DNA from: Bacteroidales bacterium | Lineage (GTDB): Bacteria; Bacteroidota; Bacteroidia; Bacteroidales; Muribaculaceae | NCBI GenBank assembly: GCA_014800105.1 | Contig: JAAVGQ010000056.1 | Location: forward strand, 1 to 24,813 | DNA length: 24,813 nt | Reading direction: 5' to 3' | Shown here: positions 16,738-23,161 of the stretch, piece by piece | Position numbering within the stretch: position 1 is the first letter of the stretch | Layout: each line of letters starts with the position of its first letter | The notes under the pieces: generated by a model | The model's input: the letters and a program-made list of their open reading frames with translations, nothing else | Told to the model about the DNA's origin: nothing | Databases searched by the model: none | Made by a program: the position numbers and the translations under genes

Positions 16738-18111
16738 GTGGCAGGCATAGGTTTCCCATATCGTAAATATATAGCAGTCATCGCCCTGCAGATTGTGCTC
16801 GTGATGACCGTTCTCGATGTAACTGTTGTTAACGTTGCATTGCCGGTACTTGCTGAAGATTTCAACATCAGCAACTCCCAGTCAGTGTGGATTGTAACCA
16901 TTTACCAGCTGGTAATCACGATGCTGTTGCTGCCCGTCAGTTCCATAGGTGATCTTTTCAGTTATAAGCGCACGTTTCTCACCGGCGTTGTGATATTCAC
17001 CGTGGCATCAGTGATGTGTGCCGTTTCTCAAAACTTCATAATGGTAGTCCTGTCAAGAGCCGTTCAAGGCATCGGGGCCGCTTGCGTAATGGGAGTAAAC
17101 ATAGCCCTCGTGCGTCTCATCTATCCGCGCGAGATTCTGGGGCGCGGGATGGCACTGAACGCTATGTGTATAGCTATAGCCACGGCTGCCGGCCCGACTG
17201 TTGCCGGCGCGTTATTATCCTTTACCACTTGGCACTGGCTATTCCTTGTCAACGTTCCGTTAGGAATCACGGCGTTTTTCATTGGGTTGAAGCTCCTACC
17301 ACAGAATCCAGCCACTGAACGTAAAGCACGTTTTGACCGCGTGAGCGCAATTGAGAATATGATCGTTTTCGGTTTCATATTCTATGCTTTGGGTAATTTC
17401 ACCCGCAAGGGAGATATGCTCCTAAGTGGAGTTCTGCTTGCTGTGGGTATTTTAGTAGGGGTATTTTATGTGAGGCGACAGCTCAGACGCACTCAGCCAC
17501 TACTGCCCATTGACCTGTTCAAAAACTCCATGTACTCGATGAGTATTATAACCTCAGTGTGCTCTTTTATCGCTCAGAACGTCACGATGATTGCGCTGCC
17601 GTTCCTTTACCTGAATTATTACCATTTTTCTGAAATCACTACCGGATTACTCATGACACCGTGGCCACTGGCTACAATGATAGTCTCTCCCATAGCAGCC
17701 AGATACGTTGAACGCCACAACCCGGGAGCAACGGCTGCCATGGGAATGGCCGTATTCATTACAGGTGTTGTCCTTCTGTTATCATGTGTACATGGTACAT
17801 CAGAATGGAATATCGCATGGCGAATGGCCGTGTGTGGCGTAGGCTTCGGAATGTTCCAGACACCCAATAATATTGTCATGGTGATGGCTACCCCGGTGAA
17901 CCGCAGCGGCGGAGCCGGTGGCATGCAAAGTACCGCACGACTTGTGGGCCAGACATTTGGTGCTACCCTCGTAAGCTCCGTCTTTGCACTTATAGCTATC
18001 GAGCTGAATGCCGTGAGACTGTGCCTGTACATCAGTGTGGGGTTTGCACTATGTGCCGGAATTTTCAGTTATACGAGAACCTTGGGACACAAGAGCGAAC
18101 TGCACATGTAG
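16738..18111 (+). CDS. MFS transporter, DHA2 (EmrB/QacA-like, 14-helix) family
   Basis: Inner-membrane proton-driven efflux permease. 457 residues. Signature stretches are LDVTVVNVALP in helix 1 (the DHA2 motif), GDLFSYKRTF after helix 2 (motif A), a helix-4 arginine in VLSRAVQGIGAA, and GPTVAGALLSFTTWHWLFLVNVP (motif C region, split here only by helix). Many hydrophobic segments are spread over the whole length. It starts with GTG at 16738, two codons after an in-frame stop (TAA 16732-16734), so no longer start is possible. No membrane-fusion partner (EmrA-like) or outer-membrane channel is adjacent, so it probably works alone. It converges on the regulator gene, with 11 bases between stops. 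The drug or metabolite carried is unknown. Confidence 0.9.
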   Translation: MAGIGFPYRKYIAVIALQIVLVMTVLDVTVVNVALPVLAEDFNISNSQSVWIVTIYQLVITMLLLPVSSIGDLFSYKRTFLTGVVIFTVASVMCAVSQNFIMVVLSRAVQGIGAACVMGVNIALVRLIYPREILGRGMALNAMCIAIATAAGPTVAGALLSFTTWHWLFLVNVPLGITAFFIGLKLLPQNPATERKARFDRVSAIENMIVFGFIFYALGNFTRKGDMLLSGVLLAVGILVGVFYVRRQLRRTQPLLPIDLFKNSMYSMSIITSVCSFIAQNVTMIALPFLYLNYYHFSEITTGLLMTPWPLATMIVSPIAARYVERHNPGATAAMGMAVFITGVVLLLSCVHGTSEWNIAWRMAVCGVGFGMFQTPNNIVMVMATPVNRSGGAGGMQSTARLVGQTFGATLVSSVFALIAIELNAVRLCLYISVGFALCAGIFSYTRTLGHKSELHM

Positions 18112-18129
18112 TGTTAGCGTAACTACATG
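18105..18129. terminator. Hairpin spanning both stop codons of convergent genes
   Basis: CATGTAG (18105-18111) pairs with CTACATG (18123-18129); TTA (18114-18116) and TAA (18120-18122) extend it to 10 bp around GCG. The TAG stops of the MFS gene and of the minus-strand regulator gene both lie in the arms. No T-run follows on either strand, so its terminator strength is uncertain. Confidence 0.45.
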
Positions 18130-19088
18130 GGGGTTACCTCATTGACATCCACGAGGTGGTTGATGATAGCGAATACCGTGAGACCGGCCGACGTGTGGAC
18201 ATCGAGCTTAGCGCTTATATTGCGGCGATGAGTCGCGACGGTGTGAACTGAGATGCATAGCTCGTCGGCAATCTCCTTGTTAACCTTTCCTTGAGCCACG
18301 CAGCGTATAATGTCTTTTTCACGTTCACTGAGGGTGTTAATAGTCCTGGAGATGGCGTCATCCTTCTCACTGCCCGTATCAATTGATTGGGTCCCCCCGT
18401 TTTTCTTCTTATCTTTCTCAAGTTTTTCTACGAGGGGGATAAAGAGTTTGCTTTCAACATCGAAATGTGAAAGGAGGTCACGCTCGCAAACGATGATATC
18501 AAGCAACGCGCCACTCAACCTCGCATTGTTCTTCTGCTTGTAATGGTAGATGAATATATTCTTGAGTTCGTTAAGTTTTTCTACCGTATCATCGTGACTC
18601 TCGGAGTACTGTGCGATATTAAAGTTTTCCTCGGGCTCGCCGTTAAGCAACTGCTGGACGTAACGGAAAATGACTTCGTTCTCATATTCCATGTGCTTCT
18701 TGACCTCGTCAACATAGTTATCATAGAATCTTATGAGCAATAATGCCACCTCGCTGGAAACATTGAAGTTGATTGCGTCTATAAGATGGTGCCTGATTTT
18801 GGGCAGCGTCACCTCAAGAAATGAACTGTGGGCGCGCTCGAGATATCCCATGAGCGACGTTAGCGAGATTGCCGTTGCATCATAGCTGTAGCCGCTGAGT
18901 AGATTGCATACACACAGAAAGGTGGTAATATCCACATCGTTTTCCTTACACGTCTGCTGCACAGTATCGTCACCAAACCCGAATGCTATGTCAAAACGGC
19001 TGATAGCCGGCAACAATAGGCTGTTGTCACTAATAAGATCCTTCATTAAATTGCCGGGGCGATAACCCGTTTTCTTGTCGATATTCAT
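18123..19088 (-). CDS. RIC/YtfE-like di-iron hemerythrin domain fused to LuxR-type helix-turn-helix
   Basis: A 321-residue predicted transcription regulator. The ATG at 19088 is chosen because a GTG at 19127 lies inside the promoter. Residues about 17-63 resemble the ScdA/YtfE N-terminal domain (LISDNSLLLPAISRFDIAFGFG, then TCKENDVDITTFL), but the Cys-Cys pair of YtfE is absent (AFGFGDD). Residues about 80-225 look like the hemerythrin four-helix bundle: His87, His132 with Glu136, His165, and His208 with Glu212 (SHFDVE). As I recall, E. coli YtfE uses His84, His129, Glu133, His160, His204 and Glu208, almost the same spacing. Residues about 252-310 are a LuxR/GerE helix-turn-helix (LSEREKDIIRCVAQGKVNKEIA, SVHTVATHRRNI). 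A role in sensing NO, oxygen or iron stress is inferred; targets are unknown. Confidence 0.85.
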   Translation of the reverse strand: MNIDKKTGYRPGNLMKDLISDNSLLLPAISRFDIAFGFGDDTVQQTCKENDVDITTFLCVCNLLSGYSYDATAISLTSLMGYLERAHSSFLEVTLPKIRHHLIDAINFNVSSEVALLLIRFYDNYVDEVKKHMEYENEVIFRYVQQLLNGEPEENFNIAQYSESHDDTVEKLNELKNIFIYHYKQKNNARLSGALLDIIVCERDLLSHFDVESKLFIPLVEKLEKDKKKNGGTQSIDTGSEKDDAISRTINTLSEREKDIIRCVAQGKVNKEIADELCISVHTVATHRRNISAKLDVHTSAGLTVFAIINHLVDVNEVTPM

Positions 19089-19114
19089 AGCTGAAACACG
19101 CTTTATTGCATAAG

Positions 19115-19146
19115 CAAAATTAATCACTGCGTCACTAATTCACAAT
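19115..19146 (-). promoter_or_regulatory. Bacteroidota-type promoter for the regulator gene
   Basis: On the minus strand: ATTG (19146-19143), 20 bases, TAATTTTG (19122-19115). It fits TAnnTTTG with a near-consensus -33. It overlaps the GTG at 19127 and so supports the ATG at 19088 as start. Confidence 0.7.
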
Positions 19147-19194
19147 ACTTAAAACAAATGATTTTTATTCCCCGCCCGAATATCAACTAATAAT

Positions 19195-19227
19195 TACCCT
19201 ATTCAGGGTATTTCAACAACTATTCAG
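19195..19227. promoter_or_regulatory. Dyad and direct repeats between divergent genes
   Basis: TACCCT (19195-19200) and AGGGTA (19205-19210) form a perfect dyad around ATTC. The octamer CTATTCAG occurs at 19199-19206 and again at 19220-19227, 21 bases apart, which is two helical turns. This is a plausible binding region for the divergent regulator or another factor. It is unproven. Confidence 0.4.
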
Positions 19228-19238
19228 AAGTGTGAACT

Positions 19239-19253
19239 TTGCAATGCAAAGAT
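19239..19253. repeat. Inverted repeat CTTTGCA-a-TGCAAAG
   Basis: Perfect 7-bp arms around one base, 12 bases after the second CTATTCAG copy. On the minus strand it includes TATCTTTG, a -7-like string, but no matching -33 was seen. Confidence 0.45.
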
Positions 19254-19291
19254 AAACCACATAAAAAGTTAGTTAGGTAATACCAGGCCAT

Positions 19292-19340
19292 GAGGCTACA
19301 TTGTTTGCTCGCAATGTAGCCTCGTTCATTATTTTTTATG
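19292..19340 (+). terminator. Orphan intrinsic terminator upstream of the isomerase-like gene
   Basis: A perfect 12-bp stem (GAGGCTACATTG with CAATGTAGCCTC), an 8-base loop, and a T-rich tail (TTATTTTTTATG) a few bases later. It points to the right, but the nearest plus-strand gene upstream ends at 18111, beyond the minus-strand regulator gene. Confidence 0.65.
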
Positions 19341-19348
19341 TATCTTTG
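19341..19348 (+). promoter_or_regulatory. -7 element (TATCTTTG) for the isomerase-like gene
   Basis: An exact match to TAnnTTTG, directly after the terminator tail. The -33 region falls in the hairpin arm and is poor. The transcript would start near 19355, giving a leader of about 60 bases. Confidence 0.55.
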
Positions 19349-19414
19349 CCCCGTCATAACAATAAACTGATTCAAAGTAATTAAAATTTAACATAACTAA
19401 TCTTAAATCACAAA

Positions 19415-20338
19415 ATGAAAAAAATCTTTGGCATCATGACCATGCTTGCACTGGCTACCAGCCCCATTGCAGCAAAAAAGCAGGCTACTCCTGAAAAAGA
19501 CCCGCGCGGAGCAGGAATCTCAATAGGTACTCTTCTTGACAGCGCGAAAGATATCGACAAAGGTTTCTCTGATCTCAAGGACGCCGGCTTCACCTCATGC
19601 CAGATTGACTATCGCAAGAAGGCCTGCACACCCGAGGTCGCAAAGCAGGTGAAGGAAGCATCTGAAAAATATGGTATCAAGATGACCACATATATCGGCG
19701 TTCCCGGCCACAGCGAGTGGAATTTCATAAAGGGTCCCTCAACAATCGGTCTCGTTCCATTCAACGGCCGCGAGCAGAAGATTGCTGACTACCACGACAT
19801 GATTGACTTCTGCCAGATTGCAGGTATTCCCGCAATGCACTCTCACTTCGGTTTTATCCCCGAGGATCCCAGCAGCGCTGAGTATCAGTACTTCATCGTT
19901 GTAATGAAAGATCTTGCGAACTATGCCAAGGAACGCGGTATCGACATCTACTTCGAGACCGGACAGGAAACTCCCATCACTCTCGTGCGCGCTATCAATG
20001 ACATAGGCACCGGCAACGTGTTCATCAACTGTGACCTCGCTAACCTCATGCTCTACGGCAAGGCTAACCCCACTGATGCAATACGCCTCTTCGGTGACCT
20101 CGTGAAAGATGTTCACGCTAAGGACGGCACATATCCCAGCCGCAACAACCCCAACGAGCTTGGTGAAGAGAAACCTATCCCCGAAGGTGACGTTGACTTC
20201 CCCGCTGTAATTGAACTTCTCAAAGAGCGTGGCTATAACGGCTCGCTCACAATCGAATACGAGCTCAGTGACGGTAACCGCGACTACCTCGTGAAGACCC
20301 GTGAGTATCTCCAGAACCTCCTTGACACCAAGAACTGA
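19415..20338 (+). CDS. Secreted sugar phosphate isomerase/epimerase family protein (TIM barrel)
   Basis: A 307-residue xylose-isomerase-like (AP-endonuclease-2 fold) protein. A signal peptide (MKKIFGIMTMLALATSPIAA) sends it out of the cytoplasm. The barrel runs from about residue 33 (GAGISIGTLLDSA) to 300. Possible metal-site residues are His142/His144 (MHSHFG), Glu181 (DIYFETGQET), Asp207 (FINCDLAN), His234 (KDVHAKDG) and Glu281 (LTIEYE), in the order usual for this family. Exported members in Bacteroidota are often annotated as sugar phosphate isomerases, but phosphate sugars are not expected in the periplasm; the true substrate is likely a keto- or inositol-type sugar and is unknown. It is a single gene with its own promoter and terminator, divergent from the RIC-LuxR regulator, which might control it. 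Confidence 0.85.
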   Translation: MKKIFGIMTMLALATSPIAAKKQATPEKDPRGAGISIGTLLDSAKDIDKGFSDLKDAGFTSCQIDYRKKACTPEVAKQVKEASEKYGIKMTTYIGVPGHSEWNFIKGPSTIGLVPFNGREQKIADYHDMIDFCQIAGIPAMHSHFGFIPEDPSSAEYQYFIVVMKDLANYAKERGIDIYFETGQETPITLVRAINDIGTGNVFINCDLANLMLYGKANPTDAIRLFGDLVKDVHAKDGTYPSRNNPNELGEEKPIPEGDVDFPAVIELLKERGYNGSLTIEYELSDGNRDYLVKTREYLQNLLDTKN

Positions 20339-20359
20339 TTAAACTTTACAAAAGTAGAG

Positions 20360-20393
20360 AGCGCGGTCTTTTTTAGGCTGCGCTTATTTTTTT
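20360..20393 (+). terminator. Intrinsic terminator of the isomerase-like gene
   Basis: A 9-bp stem (AGCGCGGTC with GGCTGCGCT, two G:T pairs), a 7-base loop, then TA and seven T. It lies 22 bases past the stop codon. Confidence 0.85.
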
Positions 20394-20461
20394 GTCTAAG
20401 GCCGTAATCGGGATACGCATGAAATAGTCCCGTAGAAACTACCTTGACATATATTTCCAGC

Positions 20462-20480
20462 ACGGGCGAAAAAAGCCCGT
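20462..20480 (-). terminator. Possible terminator hairpin after the nitroreductase gene
   Basis: ACGGGC pairs with GCCCGT (6 bp) around a 7-base loop holding six A on the plus strand. It lies 20 bases past the minus-strand stop. No T-run follows the stem, so it is weak. Confidence 0.4.
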
Positions 20481-20499
20481 CCTCAGGTGCCATGAATGT

Positions 20500-21291
20500 T
20501 TACTTCGTTAACGTATAGGTTACGAGATATTTCCAGTTTTCGGGTGGAGCGGGTGCATCTACTTTAGTAAATCGACCGTCAAGACCGTGGAATTTCTCTG
20601 TTTCGTGAAAATGGCATATGCCGATGCCAAGATCAAGAACTGCCGCAGGACTCTTTGGCTTGTAATAAAAGTGTACGCTGTCACCGTCGACCAGCGCTCT
20701 CCAGGGCTGTGAATTAGTATCGGAGGGCGCAATTCTCAGCATTTCGAGAGCTTCATAAAATTGATCGCTTTCAGGAACCGACGTCTTGAAATCATTGTAG
20801 AAAAACAGGTCATTGAACGCTTTGCGATTCTTGCTTCCAAGAGTAAAACGCATCAGTTTTTCTCTCATCGTAGGGCCAACGGCTTTTCCCACGGGACAGA
20901 TTACTTTCAGTTCCTCGCCTGCGGGCCACGTGACATCTTTATCGAAGTCCGAGCCCTTAAAAGTCGCTGCAATCCAGCATGTTCCAAACCCGGCCTGACA
21001 CGTTTTAAGAACAACCTGCTCAAACTGATAGCCGGCAGTGATGGCTGACTCCTCATCGCTACCGATACCCAGGAGGAAGAAGTCCTCAGCACCCTTAATA
21101 ATTCCGTAAGTGCTTGGTTTATATCCTTCCTTGAGATTAAACTTCTTGAGTTTTATTGAGACATTCCCTCCAAAAGGGGAATGTGATTCAGCAATTATGC
21201 GCTCAAGTTCAGCAATCTGAGAAGCGTTAAGTCCCTCACCGTCAAATGTCCTGACTGAGCGTCGTTCCTTCATGGCATCAATAATATTCAT
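20500..21291 (-). CDS. Nitroreductase family protein (TM1586-like)
   Basis: A 263-residue FMN-dependent oxidoreductase homologue. It starts with the family opening MNIIDAMKERRSVRTFDGEGL, where the RRSVR segment contacts the FMN phosphate in relatives. The middle part (GYQFEQVVLKTCQAGFGTCWIAATF) is the usual helix and Trp-containing stretch, and EMLRIAPSDTNSQPWRALV is the second repeat-like region typical of the TM1586 subfamily, in which two half-domains are joined in one chain instead of a homodimer. No signal peptide, so cytoplasmic. The electron acceptor is unknown; such enzymes reduce nitro compounds or quinones with NAD(P)H. It stands alone, with no clear promoter (TATCTTTA, one mismatch, lies about 60 bases upstream). 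Confidence 0.88.
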   Translation of the reverse strand: MNIIDAMKERRSVRTFDGEGLNASQIAELERIIAESHSPFGGNVSIKLKKFNLKEGYKPSTYGIIKGAEDFFLLGIGSDEESAITAGYQFEQVVLKTCQAGFGTCWIAATFKGSDFDKDVTWPAGEELKVICPVGKAVGPTMREKLMRFTLGSKNRKAFNDLFFYNDFKTSVPESDQFYEALEMLRIAPSDTNSQPWRALVDGDSVHFYYKPKSPAAVLDLGIGICHFHETEKFHGLDGRFTKVDAPAPPENWKYLVTYTLTK

Positions 21292-21381
21292 AGCTGGGGT
21301 AGTTTAATTATTCTATTTTTCAACACTCCTGAACTCCTTATAGTTCATCTAAAGATATAGCGTGTTGAATTTAACTCACTC

Positions 21382-21903
21382 TTAGATTTTGCGTATTACC
21401 TTAGCCGGATTTCCTGCAACGATGGTGTCTGGTTCAACATCCTTTGTTACAACACTTCCGGCTCCAACCACGGCATTCTCTCCTACTGTGATACCAGGCA
21501 AGATTGTAGCACCGGCCCCAATCCACGCCCGGCGACCTATGTGGATAGGTTTGCACGTGATTATCCAGCGGTTGTCAAGGTCGTGATTATTGGAAATGAG
21601 CTGAGCGTTGGCAGCAATCATTGCTTCATCATCAATCGTGATACCACCAGCTGCCATCATGAGGCAATCGCTGTTGATTACCACATTATTTCCTATCTTC
21701 ACCTTATTAAATCTCACGCCTTTAAGCGGTGTCACAATTCGGCTGTTCACGCCCATGTCAGGGAACAGTTGACGCATGAGTGAATCATATTCCTCAGTGC
21801 AGGGCATCGTGTTGTTAAACTTAAAGAGAGTCTGAGCGTGGAACACTGAAAGTTCCATTTCTTCCTTCGTAGGATTAGCGCAATCTATTCTTATTTCTTC
21901 CAT
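21382..21903 (-). CDS. Hexapeptide-repeat acetyltransferase (maltose/galactoside O-acetyltransferase-like)
   Basis: A 173-residue left-handed beta-helix acyltransferase that uses acetyl-CoA. The start is set at the ATG (21903); an in-frame TTG at 21918 adds five residues but is less likely. Residues about 8-45 form an N-terminal helical region with LFKFN. From about 60 on, hexapeptide repeats are visible (VKIGNNVVINSDC, ITIDDEAMIAANA, IHIGRRAWIGAGATILPGITVGENAVVGAGSVVTKDV), with the loop histidine of the family at His107 (SNNHDLDNRW). The C-terminal turn reads AGNPAKVIRKI, typical of this group. No sugar-synthesis neighbours point to a substrate. A -7-like TAAATTTG lies at 21937-21930. Confidence 0.9.
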   Translation of the reverse strand: MEEIRIDCANPTKEEMELSVFHAQTLFKFNNTMPCTEEYDSLMRQLFPDMGVNSRIVTPLKGVRFNKVKIGNNVVINSDCLMMAAGGITIDDEAMIAANAQLISNNHDLDNRWIITCKPIHIGRRAWIGAGATILPGITVGENAVVGAGSVVTKDVEPDTIVAGNPAKVIRKI

Positions 21904-21929
21904 ATTTTTTACGTTCAATGTTTACCACG

Positions 21930-21937
21930 CAAATTTA
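21930..21937 (-). promoter_or_regulatory. -7 element (TAAATTTG) for the acetyltransferase gene
   Basis: An exact match to TAnnTTTG on the minus strand, 27 bases upstream of the ATG at 21903. No -33 element was found at the right distance. Confidence 0.45.
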
Positions 21938-22088
21938 AAACAAATAACTTTCAAGTCACTTTCACAAATATCCGCACAAGTTTTACTATTTTACTTAAAT
22001 ATTTTCTGTGGCTATCACACACCTCTTATGTAGCAACGGCTTAGTGAGATCAATGCCGGTCACGACCCATGAGAACCGGGGCTGATTT

Positions 22089-22217
22089 TTATCTTACCAC
22101 CACCGCGCCGAGCCGGGTTGTGTAGTCCGGGGATTTCATGGCCCGACGGATTGCGTTGACAAACTTTACACTCTTCCCGTCATCGCCCTTATCTCTATAT
22201 TGCTGTGAGCCTAACAC
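22089..22217 (-). pseudogene. Possible gene remnant or tiny ORF (42 codons)
   Basis: On the minus strand the frame from GTG at 22217 to TAA at 22089 gives a peptide with protein-like composition, including KSVKFVNAIRRAMKSPDY and ending TRLGAVVVR. The upstream frame is closed by TGA, so this may be the tail of a decayed gene or a chance ORF. The family is not recognised. The rest of 21938-22262 shows nothing else I can support. Confidence 0.25.
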
Positions 22218-22262
22218 GAATCAGGAGAACTTATTCCCCCGGAAACTTGTTTCAAATACATT

Positions 22263-23042
22263 ATGAATGGAATTGCAATAGGACTCTTACTCCCGTTTCT
22301 CGGTACTACACTTGGGGCGGCATGCGTTTTTCTTATGAGAAAAGCGATGCCTCCGCGTCTGCAAAAGATATTGACCGGCTTTGCCGCCGGGGTTATGGTA
22401 GCGGCCTCGGTTTGGTCGCTTCTGATTCCGTCAATCGAGATGACCGGCAAGGAGGGCTTTATGAGTATTCTACCTGCAATCGTAGGTTTTTTAGTGGGTA
22501 TCTTATTCCTATTGTTTCTTGACGAAATTATTCCTCACCAGCATATAGAAAGTGGTGAAAGCGAAGGTCCAAAGTCACATCTGTCAAAGACTGCCAAGAT
22601 GGTCTTTGCAATAACGCTTCACAATATCCCGGAAGGAATGGCTGTGGGCGTTGCTCTCGCCGCTGCGTTGGAGAATAGCTCATATCTTCCCATGGCGGGC
22701 GCGGTAGCACTATCTCTTGGCATCGCCATTCAGAATTTCCCTGAAGGAGCTATCGTCTCAATGCCTTTAAGAAGTGCGGGTAATACTAAGTGGAAATCCT
22801 TCCTGATGGGAACCCTGAGCGGGGTAGTTGAACCCATAGGAGCAATCGTTACCATTCTGCTTGCTTCGTTCGTGCTTCCGATTCTTCCATACCTCCTGTC
22901 GTTCGCAGCCGGGGCAATGATGTATGTTGTGGTTGAGGAATTGATTCCTGAAACTCAGGAGGGCAAACATTCTAATCTGGGGACTATCGGATTTGCCATA
23001 GGTTTTCTGCTTATGATGGCTCTCGACGTGCTGCTCGGTTAA
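22263..23042 (+). CDS. ZIP family metal (zinc/iron) transporter
   Basis: Inner-membrane uptake protein for divalent metals such as Zn2+. 259 residues with about eight hydrophobic helices. The metal site of the family is clear: HNIPEG (His120 to Glu124) in helix 4 and QNFPEG (Asn158 to Glu161) in helix 5, with a further EE pair in VVVEELIPE (225-226). The loop between helices 3 and 4 carries PHQHIES, a short His-containing stretch that can bind metal. The layout is close to bacterial ZupT-like proteins. It is a single gene; no Fur/Zur-like box or good promoter was recognised in front of it. Confidence 0.93.
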   Translation: MNGIAIGLLLPFLGTTLGAACVFLMRKAMPPRLQKILTGFAAGVMVAASVWSLLIPSIEMTGKEGFMSILPAIVGFLVGILFLLFLDEIIPHQHIESGESEGPKSHLSKTAKMVFAITLHNIPEGMAVGVALAAALENSSYLPMAGAVALSLGIAIQNFPEGAIVSMPLRSAGNTKWKSFLMGTLSGVVEPIGAIVTILLASFVLPILPYLLSFAAGAMMYVVVEELIPETQEGKHSNLGTIGFAIGFLLMMALDVLLG

Positions 23043-23055
23043 TGAATTACCAAGA

Positions 23056-23155
23056 GTGTGCTGGGGATTTGTTGTAATATCTGTGGTGAAAGTCCATGAA
23101 GGGGCGTAGTTGTTGACGAACCCCAGAGCAACTTGCAACGGAGGGGAGTGCACAA
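23056..23155 (+). mobile_element. Possible truncated 5' end of a group II intron (domain I)
   Basis: The stretch opens with GTGTG, the 5' intron consensus GUGYG. It continues with GGTGAAAGTCC, GGGGCGTAG, GACGAACCCC and AGCAACTTGCAACGG, strings I associate with domain I of bacterial group II introns. Pairings include GGGG (23101-23104) with CCCC (23121-23124), AGTTG (23108-23112) with CAACT (23129-23133), and an alternative CTGGGG (23061-23066) with CCCCAG (23121-23126). There is no reverse transcriptase gene and no domain V/VI, so if real it is a remnant. Identification is from memory of motif patterns only. Confidence 0.35.
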
Positions 23156-23161
23156 AAATTG

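Noticed and set aside
19089..19127. GTG start for the RIC-LuxR regulator
   Set aside because: It sits inside the promoter (-7 element 19115-19122).
23041..23160. RNase P RNA fragment (because of GGTGAAAGTCC)
   Set aside because: The RNase P core reads GAGGAAAGTCCGGGC as I recall; the bases around the shared core differ and no other RNase P part is present.
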